A stretch of DNA of 64,000 nucleotides from NCBI RefSeq assembly GCF_017591435.1, contig NC_059296.1, forward strand, positions 1,524,501 to 1,588,500. Reading direction: 5' to 3'. Origin of the DNA: Portunus trituberculatus. Lineage: Eukaryota > Arthropoda > Malacostraca > Decapoda > Portunidae. Of this stretch, positions 25,820 to 38,224 are shown in pieces. Made by a program: the position numbers and the translations under genes. Each line of letters begins with the position of its first letter. Positions within the stretch are counted from its first letter, which is position 1. A model generated the notes under the pieces. The model was not told where the DNA came from. It did no database searches and saw nothing but the letters and a program-made list of their open reading frames with translations.

Positions 25820-26648
25820 CAGTGGAGACTCAACAAATGGCTGTTCGAGCATTAAAAAGTTCAACTATCAGTACCTATAAATCAGGTAATTTGTCCTAAT
25901 CTTGGTAAACCTTAAGTTTATAAAAATGTCAATGTAATTTCTTTTTATAATTTAGAATTTTACATACCATAAGTGAAGGCTGGTGATGGATAACATAGAA
26001 GAGGAGGGGAGGAGGGAGATCGTTGGAGGGCAAGTCCCCATCCATGATAACGTCTGGTAACTTTTCTCCTGATGTGATGCCTGTGAACCCACTAATGCTC
26101 ACTAACACTTGCACCCTCACTTATTTCTACCACTAATAAGCCTCTTTGATGCCATTAGAAGTTTCTAACTGAAAAAGTACAGACAGAACGCAGAAGAATG
26201 TTGTTTTTCTCACGACTGCAGCAGAACTAGACATGCACACTGGTATTCGGTACACTGGGATACCGGTAATTCATTTAGGTTCTAATGGTATTACCGGTAT
26301 CAGAATGGGACAATGGGGGCGGCCGGGGAGGGAGAGGCCACAGAGCTTTGTTTACAACCATGTGTGTGGCCATTCGATTACCAGATATTTTCACCACTAA
26401 TAAGCCTTTGGTGTTAATGTAAGTTTATAAATGAAGAACTACAGACAGAACGCACAAGAATGTTATTCTGATGACCGCAGTAGCACAACTGGTGGAGGGG
26501 GAGAAGGAGAGGCCAGGGAGCCTTTGTTTACAAAAATGTGTATATACATTCGACTATCAGGTATTTTTTCAAGTTTTTAAATCAAATTTTTGTGTTTGAG
26601 TATTGAAAAGTTTGACTATTAAAGCATTCAAGCAATGAGCCTCCACTG
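25820..26648. mobile_element. Tigger-like MITE with TA target-site duplication
   Basis: The left end reads CAGTGGAGACTCAACAAATG and the reverse complement of the right end reads CAGTGGAGGCTCATTGCTTG. The similarity continues through AGCATTAAAAAGTTCAACTA against ATGCTTTAATAGTCAAACTT. TA flanks both ends (25818-25819 and 26649-26650). Inside, a block is present twice (about 26129-26230 and 26393-26495, both with ACTACAGACAGAACGCA-like cores). Between the two lies a small palindromic insert at 26230-26310. It has no coding capacity. Confidence 0.75.
26260..26300. repeat. Inverted repeat with ACCGGT cores nested in the MITE
   Basis: ATACCGGTAAT (26260-26270) and ATTACCGGTAT (26290-26300) form an 11-base perfect inverted repeat. 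Surrounding GGTATTCGGTACACTGGG resembles the subterminal ACCGGT-rich repeats of some hAT elements. That is an impression only. The segment interrupts one of the two internal duplicates. Confidence 0.55.
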
Positions 26649-26818
26649 TATGGAAAACTACTTGAGACAGGTAATGGTCAAGAATTTTGATCCTGTCAGT
26701 GCAAAAGATTTGTGCTTAATAATGACACTATAGTAAAATGGTACGATGTATCAGCCAGTGGCCCAGTTATTAGTATTATCTGACAAGGAAAATGATTTTT
26801 CTTGTTACTTCATATGTG

Positions 26819-26919
<101 letters not shown>

Positions 26920-27139
26920 ATGTCATATGCTTATGAGCATCTCATGTGGAAGTTTTTGAACAACATTCTATTTAAGTATGTATTTGCTTATCCTTACACT
27001 ATTATTTAACCGTTAATATCTAAACAGATATAACGGAAAGATGGTTTGCACAGCTGATTCAGACAGATGAATATGAGTTATAGTAAACAACCTTTTCTGA
27101 TTTTCTTTTCATTTGCTGTCCTTTTTTGTTGGATTTTAT

Positions 27140-27141
<2 letters not shown>

Positions 27142-27199
<58 letters not shown>
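27142..27199. repeat. (TG)n microsatellite
   Basis: About 29 uninterrupted TG units. Confidence 0.95.
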
Positions 27200-27200
<1 letters not shown>

Positions 27201-28671
27201 TGACCACTTAATGTAAAATTCATTCTGTACAAAAGAAAGTAATTTCATTGTTCAGATAATGAAAAAGGAAACCACAAGTCAGTAATATATATATAATGGA
27301 AACATAATGCAAGAAATAACATTAGAGACAATTTTCAATATTTCATCATCACCTGCTTTTAATGTCTTCTGGTTTATATTGCACTGTTTATAATCATATT
27401 TAGTGACTATGACTACCACACTAATATTTATTTATGGCTGCCTTGTCTTTTGTGGTACTGTGAATTTTAAGATAGTAGTTAGTTACAGCATAATCTGCAT
27501 TGATGTAAAGCATTTTTATAGAGAATGGCAACAATATTTAATTCAGATGTCAGTAAATTTAAGTGCTATTCCAATGCTTTTCTTCTTATGGAAATATGCA
27601 TGGGTATCAAGTGTAGAAATTATTGAAAGATAACAATGAACTTTCCTTAAGAAGAAGAAAAAAAAAAAATCATCTCAGAGTTATCTGCAATTTTATAGTT
27701 TTCCATTTTAAAAGAAACTTCAAATGTTTGAAAAGCAAGATGTGTGCTGATTCAAATATCAATTTATTTTTTAATCTCAATTTGTTAATTGTCTGGTTGA
27801 TTTATGTAACGATTAGAGATTACATTAGAATTGTCACAAAAAGTTTTCCCTATCATTAAGCTGAGCATTGTACAATTTAGAAACAAACTGTGATATGTAT
27901 CAAATTATGGTCTGTGCAGATTGTTCATGAAAGTCTTGATATTTAACTATTAACAGCCAGTTGTTCCAATATGAAGTCAAGGAGGAAAAAAAAATGCAAA
28001 CATAAATTAATAAACATGGGCATTATAGACCTTGAAATGATGACAAAGTTTAGTTTGAAGATAATTGCATGTAAACGAAAAGAAAACTGATTTTTTAAAA
28101 TTTTTTATTTATTTATTATTTTTTTGAAACGGTTAAGTTTACCTGTCTTGTAGTTATCAGAATGTGCGTGTCATATTTTTAAGGATGCAGTTTTAAGTTA
28201 TTCAGTTATTAGAATTCTTTTACATGTAAACACATAAATGAACATGAAAACATGTACCTTATAAATACTTTTGCCATGTTCATAAAATTTATGGTGTTAT
28301 GCATATGCAATATATACTGAAAGCAAATCATACACTTTTAATACTGAAGAATATGCAGAGGCTGTATTAACTTGATAAGTATTTATCATTGTCATTCATA
28401 GCATTTAATGGATGTGTACTTTTACAATACACTAGCAAAAACCATGTAAAATGGTTTCTACTTGTGAAAATAAGTTATGTCTGTATAAAGCTCCATGTGA
28501 TATTCTTGAATTTAGAAGCTTAAGCTTTTATATGAACTGCATTTATATGCTAAAAAAAAGAAAAAAAGAAAGAAAAAATGTCATCCTGATATACTATTAT
28601 GAAAAATAAAGAGGAATTAATAGTTTTAACCTTCTATACCTAGTCTATAAATGGAGAAAACTATGCATAAC

Positions 28672-28707
<36 letters not shown>

Positions 28708-29800
28708 GGAAACCACTGGTTAAGGGCATCAAAAGTTTTGTATAAATAAAAGGTCATGTAATGCCAGTTCCCATAGATTCCAAATACAGAAAAAAAAAAA
28801 ATAACAATTAGGAAGTGTTGAAACCCCTCTCGTGTCAATGACGGAGGAAAGGAAGAAGCAGGTCTGTATTTCCAGAGGTTACCAGAGATAATTTAAAATA
28901 CTGATGACTAATAATAAGTGGACAGAATAGGGATGAGAGGGAAAAAAAATCTTCAATGATGCTGTGAGAGGAGGGGATGAATTAAGTTGGCAAGATCAGA
29001 AGATCAGTTACTATAAAAATAGTGTAGCAATAGAAGACAGTGAGATAAAGATGTTGACAGGAATTCATGATAAGAGAAGGTTTTGATTCACCTCTGTCTA
29101 CAATAACGATGTGAGTGGAACCCACATGTGAAGCATATTTCATGCTTGCATACATAAGAGTGTTGTTAGTAGCTACAGGAGGAGGCGAGGGTTGAGAAAA
29201 CTGACGGAGATAACTCTGAATGTCTAGGTAACTGCATGAAAGCTGTTTTAGCTAGATATGCGATATGAAATTTCCACTAGATTAGAAGTAAGAGGATAGG
29301 TCGAGGATATTCAAAATATAGAATAGAGAGAACAGCTCAAGTGTCACTGAAGAAAAGTTATGTCGAGTTGACACACTGTATAACTTAAAGTTTTTGAAGT
29401 ATTGAACATTACTATGTTTGCTCTGCCCGATCAGAAATTTGAGAGGTAAGTCGTGCATTCAGTGGCTTCCTTGTGTGAGCTGTTTACTTTATTACAGAGC
29501 TAATACATTTAAAAGAATGTCCTATAATATCTATTAAGTAAGGAACAAGTTTAATATCAGATGAAAATTAGTTTGAATTTATTTATTATTATTTTTCTTT
29601 TGTTAAGACATCGAAAAAAATAACATGAAAAGTTGCAGAATTCAATAACATGAAAAGTATAAGAAAAATATTGATATTGAAGTTATCACCATTTTATACT
29701 TAAGAAATGATTAAAACAAGAATAATGCATAACAGTAATGCCAAACATAGGCAGAGGGACGCATTAGTAAGTAGTGAAAGAATACATAAATTAATAAAAC
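27200..29800. other. AT-rich stretch without a supported gene
   Basis: Short open frames here are AT-driven and show no family motifs. The stretch holds a (TG)15 array at 28675-28705 and an AATAAA at 28605-28610. The segment at about 29,040-29,480 is less AT-rich and may be an old repeat, but no second copy lies in the window to prove it. Confidence 0.6.
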
Positions 29801-29829
29801 AAAAAATATGCATTTCTGGGACAGTACAA

Positions 29830-29942
29830 GACTAGATGCAGCCGGGCAGTCAAGACACACGCGGGAACGGCGCAGCGAAAGGGAGATTTTAGACGACCAA
29901 GTTCATCAGAATTCAGAAGCTGTACCTGAAGCTGGGTTATAA
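29830..29942 (+). other. Possible 5' UTR exon or promoter of an unknown plus-strand transcript
   Basis: A short GC-richer island (GCAGCCGGGCAG through GGCGCAGCGAAAGG) stands out from AT-rich surroundings. It ends at a good donor consensus (TTATAA followed by GTAAGTTG). It has no long open frame. It could be a first exon for the candidate gene at 32.8-38.6 kb, but nothing in the sequence links them. Confidence 0.2.
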
Positions 29943-30761
29943 GTAAGTTGTAGAAAAGTGACGCTGACATTGTGAACTGTTAAGACTTCTTTCTTGATTT
30001 TGGTGACAGCAATAGGTATGAGTGACAGTCCTGAGCCAAGACTAGGTTGACACCACCTGTGGACTGCCAGACAAGAATCATCCTTCAGTGTAACTCATAT
30101 CAGGTAATGTATGTGCCATTTGCAGTTGGCTCGAACGTTTGTGCCTGTAACAGTATATGGGGCTTTGGGGTTCTTAGAAAAAATTATGGTGTGGTAAGTG
30201 ACGTATTGTGCTTTGCCTTATGATTCAACAAATGTGTGTGTGTGTGTGTGTGTGTGAGATTACCTAGTTGTAATGTACAGGGTTCGAGCGGGGCTAACAT
30301 TGTCTTGTTTCCATGTCTCTAGTGTGTGTGTGTGTGTGTAATAATGTCGTTTTCGGCTGGTGTGGCCACCGCTGTGTGAACCTTGCCATGTGATGTGCTG
30401 TACCTTCCCTCAGGACAATGAGGCTGCAGGAGTAGTAGGGGTTTTGTAATAGTAACTTAACTAATTAGGTATACATACAAAAAATAATAATAATGATAAT
30501 ATTGTGGTTGATATGGAGATAACTTAGCCTCTTCTGACGTTACTATTTACATGTCAAATAAAGTGTCATACAGTTAGGATAGGCTAAGGTTTGTTAGGCT
30601 TTGTAAAGGTTAGATTTAGCCTAGTCAGGTTAGAATGCTGGATAATAGACTGCCGCCATCACAACAACGACAGGATCCGCGTATTTCTTAATATTTACCA
30701 ATATTATTTATTTATTTACTCATTTATATATTTTCTTTTATGCTTCAGCAACTTCCCAAAA

Positions 30762-30842
30762 GTCGTTACAACATGCCAGACAAAATCAAGGTGGCAACGT
30801 ATATCGTTGCCACCTTGGTTTTGTCTGACATGTTGTAACGAC
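30762..30842. repeat. Long hairpin with 38-base arms and a 5-base loop
   Basis: The arm 30762-30799 (GTCGTTACAACATGCCAGAC and on) pairs with 30805-30842 at 36 of 38 positions around the loop TATAT. The two mismatches would be G-U pairs in a minus-strand transcript and A-C in a plus-strand one. It could be the end of a MITE, a recent inverted duplication or a small-RNA precursor. No coding role is evident. Confidence 0.85.
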
Positions 30843-31323
30843 CCAAACAGTAGGCAATGCTTCGTGAAGCAATTTTGAACCCCACTTGGATCCATATTCC
30901 AAGTCCGAGAGTGACTCGTACGTATCGACGCTTGGAGGCAGATCGGTTCCTTTTCGAGATGGCAGGAACCTGAATACCGGTCCACCACAGCCTGCCTCCC
31001 ATACCAGACACATTTATACGTTCTGGTCAATAACCGAGCTGATGTCTTGTTTTTCACCAGGGAGGTTCCAGTGCCGGTGAACTATCTCAAATGGACCAAT
31101 GGTCTCAAGTTAGGATTCGTTTTAATGGGGGGACAGAGGTCAATTTGACCTTGATATGGTTTAAAAGGGGCAGGCCATAGGATGTGTGGCACTTTAGATA
31201 TACTGAGTTAGGGAATTTAGAGTGTGACTGGGAGGTGCCGTGAAGTGCATGTGTGTCATGGTAAAGTGCATTTTTGAAAAATAATAAATGAATAAATAAA
31301 AAATAGAAATAAATTAATTAATT

Positions 31324-31515
<192 letters not shown>

Positions 31516-32068
31516 CGCCAGCAAGTCTTTGTGTCTGTTCCCCAGACTCTAAGGTTGGCTCTGTGATATTAGATTCACATTCATATACACCACACCACCG
31601 CTAGCCTCTGTACTTCAGACCGCTCGCTACCGTTACCATCCTGTGTAGTGTGTAGTGGTTCTGACCACTACAATGTTAATATTGATGTGAGGATAGGAAG
31701 TATTTTACGTTATGATCATATTCTCAATGATTGTTCATCATAATAATAGTAATAATAGTAATGAAATATATTGATAATAATTTCGTTGTACGTCATTCTA
31801 AAACGTGGAAAATAAATTGTAGAAACGTCTCTTGAATTTAAAACATGGCTAAAAGCTGCGAAAAATTGCTAAGAAATGTAAAACAATGTTAAGCCTGTAA
31901 AACATTGGTAAAGGTTATAGAACATTGGTCAGTGAATCACTGTAGGTAATGAATGTCATCCCACGAGTTGTGAACTCTGCAACAAGTCTGCAGTGACAGC
32001 GCTGGTCATCGCCGGAAAATCAGTCTTACGAAAAGACCGACTCCTGAACAGTGGCGTCGCCTGGTCTG

Positions 32069-32096
32069 AACATCCGGGGCTAAAGCCCCGGATGTT
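32069..32096. repeat. Perfect GC-rich 13-base palindrome with AA loop
   Basis: AACATCCGGGGCT, AA, AGCCCCGGATGTT, followed by a T run and preceded by CAGTGGCGTCGCC (about 32049-32061). It looks like a bacterial terminator but in this genome is more likely the terminal hairpin of a DNA transposon; CAGTGGCG-type ends occur in hAT elements. The other end was not found. Confidence 0.5.
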
Positions 32097-32648
32097 TTTC
32101 CTTTAGCACCGAATAATTCAACTTCGGAAGAAATCTAACAGAACTGCACATTAACGAGTCACTAAAGAGTAAAGAAGATGTAGTTTCCTTTTTTCAGTGA
32201 ATGCAAAACAGGATGACGCCTTGACGCCAATATAATATGATTTGATTTTGATTCGTTTTGAAGTTACCATAAGGCTAAAGAAACCACAGATTTTTTTTTT
32301 TCCCTGGGAAGGATCCCCTAAACTTCCTTATAAGGGCCTGGGTTCAGCCCACAATGTTATCAGTCCCAAGAAACGTCCCTGCTCCTGAATATATCAGTCA
32401 TGTTCTTCCCAGTGCCGGGGGATGCGTGCACGACTGGTGGAGAACGGATGGAGGAGCAGCCACCGCCTGCCCTCCCACGCCACACTCCCCCCAGCCCCAG
32501 ACCAGCTCCTCCATGCCGTTCTCCCTCCGTGGCCAGTGTCTCCCGGACCATTATGTCCTGCCTTGGCCCGCACGTCAGACTCACATCAAACGAGAACACT
32601 GAACAAAAGGTACTCACTAATGATCTGGAAATCCAATAAGATAAAACA

Positions 32649-32652
<4 letters not shown>

Positions 32653-32701
<49 letters not shown>
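32653..32701. repeat. (AG)n microsatellite
   Basis: About 24 AG units, 112 bases upstream of the first candidate exon at 32813. Confidence 0.95.
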
Positions 32702-32705
<4 letters not shown>

Positions 32706-32814
32706 TTCACCAAGTATAGGTAGTAATATATTATATACCTGTTATATGTCAAATGTATCAGATTTCGTGTGTACGTCATGGCTAAAAGTTTTATTTTCTT
32801 TCTTTCTGATAGGA

Positions 32815-34062
32815 ATGGCCGTGCTGGGGCAAACCAACGATAATGTACTCCAGGCTTCATTAGCAAATGTCCTAAGGTAAGTAAAACATTGACGGTATCG
32901 GATGACAAACGGGATGAGTAAATTAGGAGGTGTCAGTGAACACTTGTACGCAGCGGGTGGGACCAACACTTTGTGTTTGTGTACACAAAGGATAGAAATA
33001 GCTTTATACGGGTTACCTATGCCATGCAGCGTTGTGTTTCAGTGCTGGTAAGTGAATATATCATGATTATGGCACTGAGGTGTTCCATATCAACTTATGT
33101 ATTTTATTTTTAATTTCTTAATATTATTTTGCTTGACTGAAAACAAATGGATCAGACTATGAAACATGCTTGCGACAAAGAAAAATTACGGTGAGTGAAT
33201 AGCTGAATTTAAAAGAATGAAAGGAATCTTCTCTGATCGTATACTACGATAAGCATTAGACGTATGAACATTGCTTGTGATACTTTTAGTCGCTTTTTGC
33301 CAAGGTGAAATAGTACTTAGCAAAAACATGGTGTTATAAAATCTTCATTTAACACAGAACATGTTTAGTCGCAGGAATAAGCATGGATCGTGCGTGTCTA
33401 CTCCTCTTGATGCAAGGACGCAGTCTGGGTGTCTGAAACGTTACCAATTGTGTCGTGAGTTTTCTTGAGCTCCAGTCATGATTATCAACTCTGCATAGCA
33501 CCTTACTGTTATTGTCTTTTTAGTGGTAGTTTATTTTTTCTTTCGTTGTTCAAGGGCAATCTCGATGGGTGTGTTTTCTTTTTCCTCTGTCTTCTCGTTA
33601 TCATTTCGCTTCTCCAGCTTCGAAGTATTACAGCTCTTTGTCATTAACGGTGGGTTCCTCATTCATGCCTGCTACTGAATCACGCTGCCTTTCTTATTAT
33701 CTTTGCCGCTTTTTTTTATTATCATTTTGTTTTAATCTTGCTGCTCATTGTCCTCTTCTTCTTGTTGCCTGTCAGCCTCCGATGCCGGTCCCCGTCCATA
33801 CATCTCTTTGTGTGATGTTCCCTTTAACTGCGGCTTGTATTAGCCTCAAGTAGACATTACCTGTTATTATTTGTATTTTTTTTTCTTCTTCTTCTTCTTC
33901 TTCTTCTTCTTCTTCTTCTTCTTCTTCTTCTTCTTCTTCTTTTTTTTTTTTCTTCTTCTTCTTCTTCTTCTTCTTCTTCTTCTTCTTCTTCTTCTTCTTC
34001 TTCTTCTTCTTCTTCTTCTTCTTCTTCTTCTTCTTCTTCTTCTTCTTCTTCTTCTTCTTCTT

Positions 34063-34122
<60 letters not shown>

Positions 34123-34222
34123 AACATCACCACCACCACCACCACCACCACCACCACCACAACAACAACAACAACAACAACAACAACAGCAACAACAACA
34201 ACAGCAACAACAGCAGCAGCTT

Positions 34223-34296
<74 letters not shown>

Positions 34297-35386
34297 GTAC
34301 CAGAAGAATAGCCTTCCAAATGTAGATGATAATGATGATATCGATGTAGGACTGGTAGAGGACGAAGCATGTATCATATCCTTTCGCTAGCTGCGCTTGG
34401 AATCAGTCTTGGGATCTGTAGATGAAGAGCATGTCTGTTTTAGGTACAGGCGAGGTGGATTACGAGCTTACATTTGTTGGAAGGAGTGAGGCCTCACGTA
34501 GCCCCGAGGCCAGGCCGTCTCTGTGCTGCAATAAATAGAAAAAAGGACGACAAGACAAACAAATAAGCTGCCTCTGTCGTTCCTTTCTATCTTCTCGTTG
34601 TCATTTTCTCTAATTAATGTTTTTGTTTCCGGTTGCGAGAGACGGAGTGGGGAGGACGGGCGGGCTGGCGGGAAGGGCAGACGGCCGCATCACACTAATT
34701 CCGTGGAGGATGCGGGGATCCGAGTGAATAGCCACATATTTTCAGTCCCATCTGATTCGGAACTCAACCCCGCAGGCTTTTGTCGGCTAAGAAACACCTT
34801 GGCGGCGAGCTGAGCCGTGGGGAAACGGCCCGTGCGTCGCAGGGCCGGGCAGGCGGTGTGGTGCGGGGCGGGAGGGTTGTTGGGTCCCTCTGTATCCCTC
34901 GAAACAAAGCCACAGTCGAAGGAACTGCACATCGGAATTCAATATATTTTTTCCTATTTTTTCCCCTCCTTTCCGTGCATTGGATTCATAAGTAAATATG
35001 AAGATTCATTTTGGGTGTGCCAGGAAGGCTGCTGCTGCGTTAGCCAGACTAGGTAGGCTACGGAGCAGCATAAATTTTGACATAATGAGTGAGGAAAAAC
35101 CTCTACACAAATAGCATTTAAAGAAGGAAGAAAGGAAAATAAAGTCGCTTGATTAAAGGCGAGAGAGAGCAACAGTTGGTGGCAGGCGGCACCACATGAC
35201 CAGTCAGCCGCGCCTCCCCCTTTCCAGCACCTTTTCCCTGAGGGACGTGGAGGGGAGGCCGTGCTCCCTCAACATGGACTTGTGCTGCTGTCTGCGACTC
35301 AATTCGACGGTAAACTAATGCGTACTAATTGTAACGCTGACTGGAGGTTGCGTGTATTTCCTTAATTATTTTACTGACTCCGTAGT

Positions 35387-35425
<39 letters not shown>

Positions 35426-35427
35426 TA

Positions 35428-35490
<63 letters not shown>

Positions 35491-35716
35491 GTCCATACGA
35501 GTAATCATCATCGCCACAAAAGCGCCTCTCTTTTATGCCTTTCTTTCCACACCAGTACCGCTTCCTTGGCATCCTTGGTTAATCTACCTACCTACAGTAT
35601 ATTTTCTCCGAGTTGGTGAGTGTAGGTTGGTTTTTATTGTAGTTTGTTTCATTACATGTATATTGAAATGATATTCTTTGCGTAGTCTTTACGTATCACA
35701 AAAGTTTATATATGAA

Positions 35717-35764
<48 letters not shown>

Positions 35765-36659
35765 TTATTGTTAGTACTTTGACATGTACCTCGCCAACAT
35801 CCTTTTCTTTCAGGGCAACACCGGCGACCCACAAAGCAGTCATGGCTTTACTGGATATCTGCTTCAAGGTGCCAAGGCGGCCTTTATTATTTGATGAATA
35901 TGGTGCTCAGTCCAAGCTCACAATACCCGTAGCTCCTCTAGCGAAAAAAAAGGCTTACACCACATCAGCTGCTCAAAAAGGTCAATACAATACATTATGC
36001 GAAATTTTGGCTTCGAATTTTGTAATTATTTTTTTTTATTTTTTTTATTATTTTTTTTTCCAGAACATTTCTCCGTAGTTAATGGTAGCACCGTAACTCC
36101 TCCTCCTCCGCCTCCTCTTCAAGTATATGTCGGACGAATTTCAGCCGTACACTTGGATATTGTCGTTTTATATTAAACGTTGTTGTATTATGGAGAAAAA
36201 AAAACTTTTATATAACTGATAACATCGTACCTCGGAAGGTGTGTGTGTGTGTTTGTGTTTGTGTTTGTCTGTATATACTGTACATGTATGGTTGTATGTA
36301 TGTGTTGTTTAATCACAAGTTATTACTAGTTTCCAGTTGTCAAATGGAAGGGAGTGCGTTCATAAAGAGTATGAATTCATAATAAGTTTTACTTATTGCT
36401 TCTGTCTATTTTTCTTTTATTTGTTTAATTATTTGTATGCATTTTTTGTACATTTTTACTTTTGCGGCGAGCGTTACACCAAAAATGTTTGACACGTATT
36501 CGTATGTATTGGTATATTTATATGATTTTCTTTATTCCTATTTTTTGAAGTTAGCGAAAACATTTCGTAATTTAATTTCGTGTATTCTTTATTTTTATTA
36601 GAGGAATGTAAACTCGATTTATGTTAAATGGTATTTCTCATTTACTAATACACTATGGC

Positions 36660-36702
<43 letters not shown>

Positions 36703-37239
36703 ATGATGATGATGGTTTGCAGTTGATGCGGCAAACCTACGTATATACGTTAACGAAAGTCTTACAAGTTTTCCAAAGAATGTGAATTAGAAATGGACGT
36801 GGAAAAGTCCTAATGGGGTGTCGATGGCTGCTGACGAGCTACACTGCATAAAACAACAGTCCAGGGCCCACCGAGCAGCCGCGTGTGAAAGAAGAAAGAA
36901 ACCAAAGGAATAGAGTAGTGAAGAGAATTGGAATACATGTTTATAAATATTTTGTCAGTGAAGAAATTTGTGTTGTGAATTGTGGGAAGAAAAAGAGCGA
37001 AAAAAATAAAGTTAATTTATGGACGAAAGAATTCAGCTAATGTAACAACGAAATTAGTGTTTAGCAATCGAGTTATACGATAGAAAGGAGTCAAGTTGAT
37101 TTGACGTACAAGGATGCCTCCAACACGACGGAAGGTGGATGCTGATACACGGACACGCATTGCTGTTCTTACCAAGCAAGTATTTCATAGTGTAGCGTGG
37201 GCTGCAGGAACTCAGACCGTACATTCTTCCAGGCTGATA

Positions 37240-37322
<83 letters not shown>

Positions 37323-38167
37323 AGGAAAACCTTACTTAAAGAGTTTATGCATATGTCAGATATTCTTTTGAATTTTTAAGAAAGCTGCGTAGATAGTAAT
37401 TGTATTTAACTTTGACTATTTAATTTTATTTCGAAAAAAAACTATTCAGTGATACAAAAATACTTTAATAACTTTTTATTTTAAATTTCTGTTATTTCGA
37501 AAGGTATTTTTGTGTAGCCTTTTTTTTTTTGTGTGTGTTTTTGTGCAAAGATTTGTGAGAGAGAGAGAGAGAGAGAGAGAATCTGGGAAGGCAGGGAGGA
37601 ACAGCAATCTATTCACCTCCTCCCTATTGGTCAGGTATCACGGTGGGAGCACAGGCCGCGAGACTGCCCACCTTTATAGCCACCTTTCAGCGGTCATAAA
37701 GCTGTGGCAGGGCGCCTTCTCATCCACTTCTTCGCACCAGCAATCTTTATCACTTGTTTCTTGGTGGTGGTCGCTTGGTTCTTATAACGAAATGGTGTGT
37801 GTTATAACGAAAAGTAGGGGAGAACTGTATATGCGTATTGTCTCCAGAAATATGGTAAACTCTTGGATGATTTGCCGTTTCTAGATAAATTTCGGGTTAT
37901 CATCCAGTGGTATGATCCACTAATGCAACAGAGCCAAACTTTCCTTCATGATCAGAGGCACTTATTCTAATCAATATCGCCATGTTCTTAATTCTATGCG
38001 AGTATACTCTAAGCTCCCCCTCTAAGTTATCTTTTATAATTCACCTTTCTTTGTTAGCATTTAACAACCCTTCAAGGTACCCCACCCCCTTTTCAATGCA
38101 TATTTGCCCTGCGGACCCTTCCTCGTGCACTCACTCACCCTCTAACGTTTCCTTCCTTACCTTCCCT

Positions 38168-38224
<57 letters not shown>

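Noticed and set aside
29040..29480. A possible old retroelement segment
   Set aside because: It felt familiar as a crab repeat, but there is no second copy in the window and no protein motif, so it is not listed as an element.
32360..32908. Minus-strand frame of 182 residues
   Set aside because: Its middle is a translated (AG)n array and the flanks show no motif. The plus-strand exon signals at 32813-32876 explain that part better.
33867..34377. Long frames of poly-Leu, poly-Phe, poly-Arg, poly-Val and poly-Thr
   Set aside because: They are translated trinucleotide arrays.
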